Assembly (NCBI GenBank): GCA_003427395.1
Contig: BFEA01000106.1
Span: 2,018,482-2,051,390 of the forward strand
Length of the DNA stretch: 32,909 nucleotides
Direction of reading: 5' to 3'
Source of the DNA: Chara braunii
Taxonomy: Eukaryota > Streptophyta > Charophyceae > Charales > Characeae
Shown: piece by piece, positions 19,414 to 28,567 of the stretch
Layout: each line of letters begins with the position of its first letter
Numbering within the stretch: the first letter of the stretch is position 1
The notes under the pieces: generated by a model
Databases searched by the model: none
What the model was told of the DNA's origin: nothing
Seen by the model: only the letters and a program-made list of their open reading frames with translations
Translations under genes and position numbers: made by a program

Positions 19414-22331
19414 TCAGTACGTGGCTTTAATCGAGAGCACACCTTGTGGGTCATCCCACAAGTTGTGTTCCTCAAGAACACTGTCTTCCAAGAGAGCCTG
19501 CATGAAGATGAGGATTCTGCTCGCTGTCCAGGCAGCATTAGTCAGGAAACGTGTTGTTCGAAGGCCCATCAGTTGTTGGTGGTTGAACCACCTTGGCTCT
19601 GCGGGTTTTTTTTGGGCCTTGGTTTCGGTCTGAAACAGCAGGAGGACCGGGATTATTCCTTTGGGGAAAGACAGGGTTTGGGGAAGCACCACCCCCGCCA
19701 CTTCATATGAATCTATCCCCCTAGCCCAGAACTTCAATCGTTTCAAAATGACCGCAGTGGAGGGGTTTCCCCTCCATCCTTCCACTGTGAGGTCCGACTG
19801 GGTCGAGGTACAGTTCACTCGACGGGATTGATGGGCAGATTGTGTTGGAGGTCCCAAACGCAGGAGTCACTGACCACCTTTCTTCTCCCTCCTGATCGGA
19901 AAGATGACGACACCCGGGGGCATGACTACAGGGGTGCTGTCGTCCTCTTGCAGCCTAACCAGCTCTCGAAGCTTTTTCGGGTTGGTTTCAGCGGGCCAGT
20001 CCTCATCCCGTTCCTGATGAGTGAGAACGACATGCACATCATCAGGGATGATCTCAGTCTCTCCGGGACGGGGGTTCTGCATTTGTAGCGCTTGGCATGA
20101 CTATTTTTGGGCGTCCTAGTTTGGAGAAAGCTCAGGCTGATGTTGGTTAATAGCAAGGACAGTGGTTTGGACTGGGCTGGATATGTCACGGTAATGATGT
20201 TCCTCCTCATTCCGCATTGACTCCTTAGGCCGGTCCTCCTGGCGGGTTTGCACCAGTGCACACTGGTGTTCAGCTCATGCACCAATGTCTTTGGCCAAGC
20301 CAGACCCTCGTGGAGAAACACATCCCCTTGATCTGTTGGGTGTGGGCAGTGCCCATCAGAGTTTTTCTCATCCGCTCGAGCCTTGGCATAGCTCTCAATC
20401 TTGTCAAGGAAGTCGTTTACCACTAGGACTATGGCAGCCCCCACGTCCATCCAATCAATATCAGTGGCTATCTTGTATTTCTCCACCGTGGCCAGGACTC
20501 TGGGGCTATACATTAGTACTCTTTTAGCCTCTCCCCAGTATCTGTTGTCCAGGTCTCGGCCAGGCTTTTCCCCCACCATTGAGAATATTTTAGTGAGGGT
20601 CCAGTCTGTGAGGAATGCCAGTTTTTGTTGAATGTCGTTATCAGCGGTGAGGGGTGGTGGAGAGGCCCCCAGCGATGGCAAGGCCTGCTGCTGGACCGTC
20701 TCCATTTCCATAACCACGTCCAGTGGCTGGTTTGGGTTCCGGTCCGACTGTGGCTGGTCCGGGGGTGGGGCCGAGATGTCAATGTCCTGGGGTTTCTGTG
20801 CCTCCTCATACCAGGGGGGGAGAGCGACAGAGGGGTGCTCTGGGACATATTGCAACTGATATTCCTGAGCTTTCTGTCTTTCTGCTTGTTGTTGCCAGAA
20901 GACATGTAGCTGGAGTTGTTGTTGCTGCAGGACATGTTGCTGCTGACAGCCCAGTTGTTGTTGCCATTGCAGGTGCAGGTGTTGGAGGATCTGTTGTTGC
21001 TGCAACACTCTCTTCTGATACTGCTGATGTTGGTATTGCGCCAGTTGTGCATGAAGCAGACTTTGTAATTGTTCCTCATATTCCCTCTGCTGCCTGAGAC
21101 GGTGTTCATGCTGCAGGGCAGCTTGCGCTTGTGTCTGTTGCAAGAGCTGTATGTCAGCTTGCTGGTGTAGTAGGAGGTCCTGTTGTTGTTGGGCCTGCTG
21201 TTGGTTTTGATGTATTAGCAACCTCTGTCGGGTTTGTGTCTCTTGCTCCTGTTGGCATTGTGTCTGTTGGTGCAATTGTCCACGCAGTCGATGCTGGTGA
21301 TGCTGTAGAGTGTCCTGGAATTGTTGATGTTGGAGTTGTTGTTGTTGTTGTTGTTGCAACAGCCATGTTTGTTGTTGCTGTTGCAGACACTCCTGTTGCG
21401 GTTGTTGTTGGTAGAGCAAGGTTTGTTGGTGAAACAGACTTTGTGGTTGTTGCAGCAAGCGGGGCTGGATGGGCGGACCTTGTTGTCGGGCATCAGCCGG
21501 GGACAAGTGTTGATGGTTCTCGGCTGTTAGGTAGTGGTCCATTGACCATTGCGGGAGACTGCTGTGTTATGTCTGTTGTTGATGGTCAGCCTCCTCCTCC
21601 TCCTCCTCCTCCTCCCTAGAGTGGTCGTGCTGCTCCTGTTCCTGTTGTCTATCAAGCGGCTCATCCATGCGTCCATATTCCCGATCTTCTTCTATCTGAC
21701 AGTGCAGCTCGATGTCTTCACTCTCTATCAATCTTTTATCGTGACCAGTCGACAGGTTGTCTGTCGGGGGTGGGTGTAGCAGTAAGAACTTTGTTTCTCC
21801 AGTGAGTTCCGAGATAACTTCCTTAAGTTTTGTGCTATCTGCCCCACACCCCGGAGTTCGAGGATCAGTGTTGCGAGTGGTCGGGTGGACATTCCTCGCA
21901 GTGCTCTGATCCCGATCCTGGATTTGCAGCTGGGTTTGCGACTGGTTTGGGGGTGGATGAGACCGAGGGACAACAGGCCGGCACTCGTACAGGACCTTCG
22001 AGAGGTGCTGCTGCTGTTGTTGATCGGGGAGGGCCGGAGTGATGGGCTGAGGGCATTGTTTTTGTGGGTCTACCATCTCTGGTAATACTTCTGACTGGCC
22101 CGGCGGCCCGTTATCTGAGGCAACCTCCCCTTTTTCAGTGGATGCGGACTGGGCTTGTTGTGTCTTCTGCGGTGGTGCATCCCTCGGTTGTGAGAAAGCC
22201 ACATCCTTTATTTTAGCAAGGAGGACGTTGGCCTTTTGCCACATTTGGTGTGGATTCAACACTTTGGTGTTCACTGCTTCTAATCTCCTAAGCCCACAAC
22301 CCCGTTGATTGTGGAGGAGGCTTCTCCTGGA
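19414..22331 (-). pseudogene. LINE copy C ORF1, long glutamine-rich protein
   Basis: About 970 codons. The N-terminal part (22331-21570) is Q/P-rich with a leading MWQKANVLLAKIKDVA and an acidic run of Glu (21615-21592). A TAA at 21567 interrupts, but the same frame continues into 300 residues dominated by Gln with L, H and Y (21540-20900). Then come an acidic/proline section and the conserved block KLAFLTDWTLTKIFS...NRYWGEAKRVL (near 20620-20520). A frameshift near 20085 moves to PDDVHVVLTHQERDEDW, KKLRELVRLQEDD and GVVIFPIRREKKGG; after a TGA at 19867 it ends with WFNHQQLMGLRTTRFL. Both blocks match copy B ORF1. No CCHC knuckle or classic RRM is visible. By position it should coat element RNA; the Q-rich tract suggests condensate-like assembly, which is inference. 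Confidence 0.8.
21320..21620. repeat. CAG/CAA and GAG trinucleotide runs within ORF1
   Basis: Uninterrupted GTT/GTTGCTG-type runs (CAA and CAG on the coding strand) near 21335-21360, and a (TCC)n run at 21590-21615 that encodes Glu on the minus strand. They are in frame with ORF1 and probably expanded by slippage. Confidence 0.85.
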
Positions 22332-23087
22332 TGGAGCCCCCACCAGTGTTAGTGGTGCTGATAAGAGCAGACACCACTAGCACCTGGGGAGAGGCTTCAT
22401 CTATTGGTGGGGAGCATCACCTACTGGAAAACGGGTCCAGCGTCCCATATACAGACTGAATTTGAAGTACATCAGAAAAACAATTGTGGGCGGTTCCTGC
22501 CAGCATTGATTACCCTGGATCCAGGGGATTGACTGAGCAGGATATTGGGAGGGAGGGGGAACCTCTTCACCCTGAATCCGGCGCCAGATACCTACAGCTA
22601 CACACTAGCTCCTACCTCCCAGTCCCACATCATAACGATCTTTTTAAAAAAAAGGAGAAACCTCTTCGCCCTGCATCAGGCGCCAAATATCAACTGATGA
22701 GGAGCTAGTCTCTTCCTCTCAGTCAACTTTCGGGCTTCACTGTAATCACCGCTGACAAGCGAGCATGGGAACAAAAAAAAAGCAAAAAAAGGCTTCACAG
22801 TCACTGTTCTCATTGTCCTCAGACATTCTCAATTTTTGTATATAGGAAGGTGAAGAAGTCACTATTTAAGGCTGCTCAGTCAATCCCCTGAGGTGCAGGG
22901 CAATCAATGATGGCAGATCTCACAGTCACTATTCTCATTGTTCTCAGACATTCTCAATTTCTGTATATGGGACGCTGAACCCGTTTTCTGGCAGGTGATG
23001 CTCCCCACCAATAGATGGAGCCTCCCTCCTGGTGTTAGTGGTGTCTGCTCTTATCAGCAGCACTAACACTGGCGAGGGCGTGTTAAC

Positions 23088-23120
<33 letters not shown>
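22332..23120. mobile_element. Inverted pair of short retroposons with shared inverted flanks
   Basis: The left copy (22332-22454, minus) and right copy (22968-23120, plus, with poly(A) 23092-23120) both carry head, CCAATAGATGGAGC or its variant, and the tail hairpin (TGTTAGTGGTG...CTTATCAGCA...CTAACACTGGC). The inverted similarity goes past the retroposons: ATATACAGA...GAATTTGAA at 22450 mirrors 22950-22968, and CATTGATTACCCTGGATCC/AGGGGATTGACTGAGCAG (22504-22540) mirrors CTGCTCAGTCAATCCCCTG...CAATCAATG (22873-22910). The left copy lacks a poly(A) tail. Direct repeats also lie inside (22795-22842 with 22920-22967; 22563 with 22667). No gene. Confidence 0.8.
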
Positions 23121-23124
<4 letters not shown>

Positions 23125-23250
23125 TCCTCTACCAACTACCTTTTACACGAGAAGATTGACCACTCATTTATCTGTCTCTCAATACATGTGCCTCAGTCCT
23201 TCTGTTGCCGGCCCCAACTACCTTCCACCCAAGAAAAATTTCCACCTCAT

Positions 23251-23478
23251 TTAACTGTCGCTTAACCCTTGAAACCCTTCCTTACCTGAACCTCGGTCAT
23301 TCTGTCCCTGGATAGCCCCCGTTCCTTCCCATCTTTCTCCCCCGTACCAATCTATTCCTACTAGGCAATTTGCTTGGGGGGGGAAGAAGTCCGGAAATTC
23401 ATCACATGGTCGCATTGGGGTTGAGCCGTCTAGCTTGGTCCAGTGGTGGAAGATGAGTCGGTATTTTTTGCCCTGCAT
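23251..23478 (-). pseudogene. LINE copy D ORF2 C-terminal end
   Basis: The minus strand reads KYRLIFHHWTKLDGSTPMRP then CDEFPDFFPPQANCLVGIDW, aligning with the C-terminus of copy B (DYQLIFHDWTKVDPGSPLRP...FSDPFPPHPLSLAEI) and of copy A (FPPSELSIVDLQWYG). It is the 3' end of ORF2 of a LINE lying to the right. The next homologous segment upstream is displaced and inverted (see 24293). Confidence 0.8.
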
Positions 23479-23479
23479 C

Positions 23480-24290
23480 CTCCCTTATCCTCTTCCTTCA
23501 CCATTCCATTCCACCTTTCCTGATTCCCACTCAAGCCAACATTTGCTGAATTCTTGATTCTTTGCTATATCTCACTTTGTGTGTGCAAGTGGCATATTTG
23601 TGCTTTCACTTCTTCCCACTATGTTGTTATGTCTGTGTGGATTTGTTGCTGTATGTTTTTTTGTAAATTCCGGTCCCTCCAGCCTCGCGCCTTCCATCTC
23701 ATAGGTGCAGCGGCGTCTCCACAGTGCTCATACTATTGTTCTGCGTCCCAGTTTGGACAAATTAAAAGTGAAATCGTCAGGCTGTTCTGCAGGTCATATC
23801 TTGAACATCAGGGTTCTCCAATCCCCTGGCCAGGGAGCTCCTGTTTCGAGCTGGCCCCAGACCCTGTCCCACCATCGCCAGCGCCAAACCGTCACACGTG
23901 GTTAACGGGAGACCCCCAGTTTCACCTCCCGAGTAACAGGTCCAAAACTGAAATTAGGCTTTAGGGGTGAAATTTTATGCGTTTTTTTTTTTTTTTTTAC
24001 CTGTTTTTGTCTTACTTCAAGGTTGTTGTGTACCAAATTTGGTCTCATTTGGAGCATTGGAATTTCCTCTGATAAGACCATTTCCAAAAACGCTGAAAAT
24101 TCTGAAAATTTGTTGAATCTAAAATATCATTCAAGTGCACTTTTACCTTACTGTTTCACCCTCTTTTTTTTTTTTTTCATATTTTTTTTTATGGTTTGTT
24201 AATATGGTGTGCACTCTATGGAATGATACAATTTTTGGTTAAAAAGGGTTTCTGGTTTTCTTATAAATAACATTAAAAAAATGCTGAAAT
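23480..24290. other. Unassigned AT-rich sequence inside LINE copy D
   Basis: About 800 bp with long T-runs (23980-23999, 24163-24178) and no similarity I could find to the other LINE copies. It replaces the ORF2 segment between the zinc finger and C-terminus that should lie here. It contains repeated short words (GAAAATT, CTGAAAATT) near 24090-24115. No ORF of interest; it is probably an insertion of unknown type. Confidence 0.4.
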
Positions 24291-24292
24291 TT

Positions 24293-25128
24293 TGGGTCTC
24301 CATTAATATTTGGGAACAAAGGGATAGTAAACTCTAAGGGTCAAGTCCTACACTGCGCAAACTCCCCTTGGAAAGGTTGGGTGAGAAAAAAAAGGGTTAT
24401 CAGAATAAGAGATATTTGAGATGAAGAGAGGAAAGATTGGATCAACTAGAACCAACTCAAAGAGAAAATTGTGATACTGCCATAGATCCGAGGAGGAATA
24501 ATAGAGTACATCCCTTTGGAATGGTGGAAAAAAAATCCTTAAAAAGGGTCTTGGACCCTCACTACAAGAGTCTGACTGGGTAGCAATTCGGGGCTGCCAG
24601 GGGAAGGTAGGCAACGTGGTATGTTGTAGCCCGAAGGGACTTGTGGTGGTGGACATATTCACAACAGGGAATGACAACTCTTTGTAAAGAACTAATCAAA
24701 AACAGATACAATTTTTAAAGGAATAAAAGCTCTCAAGAATCAAGATCCTTAGAGTGAAAGACAGATGGACGACATTCCTCTCGGACACCCCGATAACCTG
24801 ACTGCCTTCGGACCCGTTGGAATGGGTGTGGACGACCACAGCCAGCAAAAGCAGAATATGTACTAGAACTTTAGACAACATAACAATTAAAGCGACATAC
24901 TAACTGTTGCGCCCAAAAATTAACCTGAGGGATCGGATGGAAACAAGATGGATGAAACACCTGAATGTAAGCAAGGAGTTACTGAGAAAAGTGAAATGGT
25001 TCCAACTGACTAAAAAGAAGCCAGTTAATTTCGCCTCCTTGCATGGCAAGTAGAACAGCGGTGCTTCTCAACCAAAAACTGGCTGATAGACAGGTCAACA
25101 CTCGAACAGAGAGGGTTAGCCCATTAAC
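24293..25128 (+). pseudogene. LINE ORF2 segment in inverted orientation (plus strand)
   Basis: The plus strand aligns with copy B ORF2 in order: PLIFGNKGIVNSKGQV then ANSPWKGWVR (about 24296-24390), IPLEWWKKILKKG, PSDPLEWVWT (near 24800), LLRPKINLRDRMETRWMKHL (near 24910-24965), WFQLTKKKPVNFA and WQVEQRCFSTKNWLIDRS with TLEQRGLAH (25050-25120). It has many stops and frameshifts. It stops where the minus-strand piece of copy D begins (junction about 25122-25135) and starts at the point where that piece runs out of ORF2. The two pieces are therefore complementary parts of one LINE, with this one reversed. Confidence 0.8.
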
Positions 25129-25488
25129 CACGTGTGCTTTAAGAGGATCGGTCAGAAGGGGTCGTTACAAAGGTCTGACCTCGCTTCTTGCCTTGGTGTG
25201 TTAGCCCTAAGGGGATCTTGTCGAGAGCATCGTCTTGGAATTGGTCATTCCCTGTTCTCTAGCCATGTGAGTGGGTTGATATGGGCCGGTGTCTTCGGGG
25301 CCAGTCTTGCAATTTGGTCTAAGGCTAGATCCTTCCATAGGATGTGTGGGCTGAAGAGCAGGCGTTTAAGCCATTAAATAGCCAATGCCTTGGTTTGTGA
25401 TGTTGGGTCGATTATTCTAAACCCCCCTTCCACTTTGGGATGAATTATTGTCTATCATGCGACCCTGTTTATCACGTTGTGTTCTTTG
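25129..25488 (-). pseudogene. LINE copy D ORF2, post-RT segment
   Basis: It reads HNVINRVA then stops, TIIHPKVEGGFRIIDPTSQ, KALAI, WLKRLLFSPHILWKDLALDQ and IARLAPKTPAHINPLTWLEN, matching copy C (GGLGILDP...IVIRLLIGNDIPWAQLTCLQ, IATLAPES...). Several in-frame stops are present. It joins the RT part beyond the insert at 25496-26108. Confidence 0.82.
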
Positions 25489-25495
25489 CTAGGTT

Positions 25496-26108
25496 ACCAG
25501 TCGTCCGATGGTCGGACGTCTCGGCCGGACGTCTCCCCCAACCGTCCGGTAGGGGGGTTGTCCGGGATCCCGAACAACCACTTTTGGCATTAAAAAAAAA
25601 TAATAATAAAAAAATTATGACAGTGTTGCGCATGCCATAGAGACCCTCAATAAAAAAATTCAGAATTTTCTGAGCATTTGGTGATAGGGTGCTATTTGGG
25701 GTGGGAGGGGGGGGTACGAGGGGTTTTGGTGGGGATAGGAGGGGTATAGATGGGGATTAGAAACTTTGAAGATTTTTATCTTTTTTTCTACTGGCTCAAA
25801 TGAGCCAAAATTTTGGTGGCATACACCTTATGCAAGGTAGAAGCCACATGATTGTTTTCAAAANATAGGAGGGGTATAGGTGAGGATTAGAAACTTTGAA
25901 GATTTTTATCTTTTTTTCTACTGGCTCAAATGAGCCAAAATTTTGGTGGCATACACCTTATGCATGGTAGAAGCCACATGATTGTTTTTTTTTTTGTTTT
26001 TTTTTTTTGCGCTAGGTCGGACAACCCTTGTCCGATCCGACGTCCGACCAGACGTCCGGTCAGACATCCCGGACGGTCAGGGGGGTCCTGGACGTCCGGT
26101 AAAACAAC
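25496..26108. mobile_element. 613-bp insert with repeated GACGTCCG motifs at both ends
   Basis: Interrupts LINE copy D between WRGDHKKPRL (minus strand, near 26120) and HNVINRVA (near 25480). The direct repeat CTAGGTT (25489-25495 and 26109-26115) is a candidate 7-8 bp target duplication. Both ends carry clustered, inverted GTCCGGACGTC-type words (TCGTCCGATGGTCGGACGTC at left; CGACGTCCGACCAGACGTCC at right). There is no ORF. Internally a roughly 125-bp segment is duplicated (see 25735). The 7-8 bp duplication and subterminal repeats would suit a non-autonomous hAT element, but terminal repeats are imperfect, so this is tentative. Confidence 0.65.
25735..25990. repeat. Direct duplication of about 125 bp around a single N
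   Basis: 25735-25858 and 25865-25988 are nearly identical, sharing GATTAGAAACTTTGAAGATT and ACTGGCTCAAATGAGCCAAA. A lone N sits at 25864, at the seam. This is the pattern of an unmerged overlap between two contigs as much as of a real tandem duplication. Confidence 0.9.
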
Positions 26109-26115
26109 CTAGGTT

Positions 26116-27749
26116 TTTTGTGGTCTCCTCGCCATAAAAATGCAGATATTTGTCGCTGAATGGGGCGTAGAGCGTCCTTGTCCAGCCCTAGATGGCTGAC
26201 CTATACCAGAGGGACGCATCATGCAAGTACGACGTTGTTGATTATGATGGACCTGCCAATTAGTGAGGTATGCTTATCTTTCCATAGTGCTAGCTTCTCT
26301 AGTGAGGGTTCAGCGATTCATTCATTGTTAGCTGGTGGCCTTCCATTTGCCATCAAGGAAACTCTCAACACACGAATGGGGGCTTCTTGGGGAAACCAGA
26401 TGATTTTTGGTTGCTCCGAGGGTCTTACCGTTGGGTGGTGGATCCACCAACCGAGAGTCGTGTTCCCCCAATTAACACTCATGTCGAATAAAGTACAAAA
26501 CCTCTCCATCATATTCTCGACCTCCATCATAGATTCGTGGGTTGCATCCACCATCAGGGTGAGGTCATTGACAAACATTGAGCAGACTGGGATGACTTCT
26601 TTTGGGATTGATGATATTTGAATCCATTTGATATCCTTGTGGGTTCTCAGGTTCGCTGTCAGTGCTTCCATGATTTTAACAGAAGGGAATGGGGTCAGCG
26701 GATCACCTTGGCTAACAAATCTCTGCAGGTTAAAGGGTGGTGTCAGGTTGCCATTGACCATGACCCTGGTTGTTGCATTTTTGTGACACCCATCTTCTAA
26801 ATCCTGGTCCAAAGTTCAATTTTTCCAGGCATTTATCTAAGAACATCCAGTCCATGTGGTCATAGGTTTTCTCAAAGTCGATAAGGATCATTGCAACATT
26901 TCCTTTAGATTGCATTGCCAGCTTATTCACCTCATTGACTAGGAGGATATTGTCCTCGATGTTCCTACCTTTTATAAATCTTGTCTGATCTGGGCGGATG
27001 ATATCTTCCATTACTTTGGTCATCCTACTTGTGAGTGCTTTGCCCACCAGTTTATAGACCATGTGAGAAGTGTGATTGGTTTGTAATTCCTTATATTCGT
27101 CTTTGTTCCTTTGTTGTATAAAAGTGTTAGGACCCTCTGACCAACAAATTCCCCTATTTGGCCCATTTCCCACATCGCCTGATAGTAATCCATTAAGTCC
27201 CATGAGATGTCATCCCACATTGTCTCCCAGAATTCCTTGGGAACTTCTCCTCCTCCCGGGTTGTTCTCCTCCTCCATGAGCATCAGAGTCGTCCATATTT
27301 CTCCTTTAGACATAGGTTTCTCCATGAATTCTTTTTGTTGGTCTGTTAGTGCTCTGGTAAGGGGGTTTAAGAAGTTTTCAATTGCTTCCAGTCGTTGTGT
27401 CACTGACTAATTTCCGCACTCCGATGTGAAGAGGTTTTGATAAAAGTCTCTTGCTATTTTTTTGCAGGCTACTTTGGACAAAAGGAGCGGTCCATTGTGG
27501 ACGTTTGAATCTTCCAAGGTCTTTATTGTTGATCGTCCGATCTTTGTCCTGACCATCGTGAAAAATCTTGTGTCTATTGTTCCTTCCATGTTGTGCTTGT
27601 GTGGTTTCTCCCTGATCCTGATACTTTGCCATCGATGTTCCATGTATCCTAGGACCCGGGTTTCTACCGTTTGTATTTCCTCAACTATCTTTGTTAAACG
27701 GATATCTTCGCTTGTGTCATCTTCTTGTTGTTGGAGTTGTTGTAACAAC
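26116..27749 (-). pseudogene. LINE copy D ORF2, reverse transcriptase remnant
   Basis: It reads, in changing frames: EDDTSEDIRLTKIVEEIQ; GPLLLSKVACKKIARDFYQN; MEEENNPGGGEVPKEFWETM (near 27270); NYKPITLLT; PDQTRFIKGRNIEDNI; LIDFEKTYDHMDWMF (near 26880); RFVSQGDPLTPF; CSMFVNDLTLMV (26555-26580); and PIQRQISAFLWRGD at the left end. The catalytic pair is VND rather than V/ADD (26564-26575), and the RSVRQGDP box is FVSQGDP, so it could not polymerise even if the frame were whole. It is closer to copy B (FVDD) than to copy C (FADD). Confidence 0.87.
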
Positions 27750-27958
27750 CATTTCGTCAAAATGAACATTTTTAATTTTTTGAACGAAATTGAAACCGAG
27801 TTTTTTGGCCGAAAACTCGTCAAAATTTGTTGTTCCTGAGGGTCCAGCGTTTTACAAATGCCGGACCCTCAGGAACAACAAATTTTGATGAGTTTTCGGC
27901 CAGAAAACCCGGTTTCAATTTCGTTTAAAAAATAAAAGATGTCCATTTTGACGAAATG
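27750..27958. mobile_element. Foldback MITE with arms of about 97 bp
   Basis: CATTTCGTCAAAATG at 27750 is mirrored by CATTTTGACGAAATG at 27944-27958, and the two arms stay complementary inward to GAGGGTCC/GGACCCTC. The loop is about 17 bp (27846-27862). The whole element is 209 bp with no unique interior, so transcription through it would give a long hairpin RNA. It lies in LINE copy D between TYYTDYK (minus, near 27970) and WLLQQLQQQ (near 27740). Flanks have a possible 2-bp GT duplication (minus strand) but this is not decisive. The family is not recognised. Confidence 0.88.
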
Positions 27959-28563
27959 ACAGTTTTGTAATCGGTGTAGTAAGTCAGCCTCTCCTGCGTG
28001 GCGTTGTACCGCGAGGAGTTGCCCAGGAATGCAAGGTCGTTGTTGAACCACAATATATCGTCTCAAAGCTGGTCCCTTTGTTGGCGCCAAAAGGACCAAA
28101 CTTTCTTCAAGTAGAGTTTGAAGCAGTCCGTTGTCAGCAATGAATTATTAAGTTTGTTGAATCCCCTTCCTTGGTCTGACTTCTTTCTAAAGGAGAAGAT
28201 AGCGAGGCACATTGCATGGTGCTGCTCCTCTGAGATTAGGATCAAATCTATGCGTGATTTGGATATTCTTTTTGTCTGATTTTGACGAAAGCAGGCGAAC
28301 TTACGTTGGGTAGGGAATGCTTGTCTGAACGTGTCTATGAGGTTGAGGGATTGGATTAAGTCTGTAATGTTTTTTTCGTCATTCTCTACGTAGACCGGAC
28401 AAGGTGATGGGATTTTCCATCTATCCATCCATCGATCAGGCGCGGCATTGAAGTCTCCTGCCAGAATCATCGGGATACCCACTGGGCCACTGACAATTTT
28501 GTTTTCAGTGTCTCGAAGAAGACTTGGCGTTCTCTAGGATTGTTGGGTCCGTACTCCGTAGAC
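27959..28563 (-). pseudogene. LINE copy D ORF2, endonuclease remnant
   Basis: The minus strand shows YGPNNPRERQVFFETL (about 28550), MILAGDFNAAPDRWMDRW (near 28470), IDTFRQAFPTQRKFACFRQN, ISKSRIDLILISEEQ, FNKLNNSLLTTDCFKLYLKK and WFNNDLAFLGN up to the foldback. GDFN and SRID are conserved, but the N-terminal half with QETH is missing because the element stops at about 28563. A frameshift lies near 28480. Confidence 0.85.
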
Positions 28564-28567
28564 TTTT

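Larger units (their letters stand above)
14614..22331 (-). mobile_element. LINE copy C: most intact L1-type element
   Basis: Minus-strand element of at least 7.7 kb with a long Q-rich ORF1 (22331 to 19414) followed by ORF2 (19363 to 14726). ORF2 keeps one frame for 1546 codons with five internal stop codons, no frameshift until near its 3' end. ORF1 has a stop at 21567, a frameshift near 20085 and a stop at 19867. Its upstream edge abuts an inverted retroposon pair (22332-23120), so any 5' UTR is missing or displaced. Isolated N bases from 14555 to 15975 and at 15483 show uncertain base calls, as expected where similar repeat copies were merged. Confidence 0.92.
25129..28563 (-). mobile_element. 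LINE copy D: degenerate L1-type element with nested insertions
   Basis: Minus-strand remnant starting inside the endonuclease (YGPNNPRERQVFFETL, about 28550) and reaching the post-RT region at 25129 (ARSDLCNDPF). It is interrupted by a foldback at 27750-27958 and a 613-bp insert at 25496-26108. On each side the LINE reading resumes at the expected residue. It has many frameshifts and substitutions in catalytic motifs. The 5' end is abutted by the repeat at 28568. With the pieces at 23251 and 24293 it covers most of ORF2; no ORF1 was found. Confidence 0.85.

Noticed and set aside
20723-21619. Plus-strand Val/Ala/Gly-rich frames (124 and 162 codons)
   Set aside because: They are antisense shadows of the CAG/CAA-rich ORF1 on the minus strand; the minus-strand blocks are conserved in copy B.
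21335-21620. CRISPR-like or satellite array
   Set aside because: The repeats are trinucleotide codon runs in frame with ORF1, with no spacers.
24293-25480. Twin-priming 5' inversion of LINE copy D
   Set aside because: Twin priming leaves the 5' part inverted relative to a 3' part ending in poly(A). Here the reversed segment is in the 3' part and the pieces meet tail to tail.
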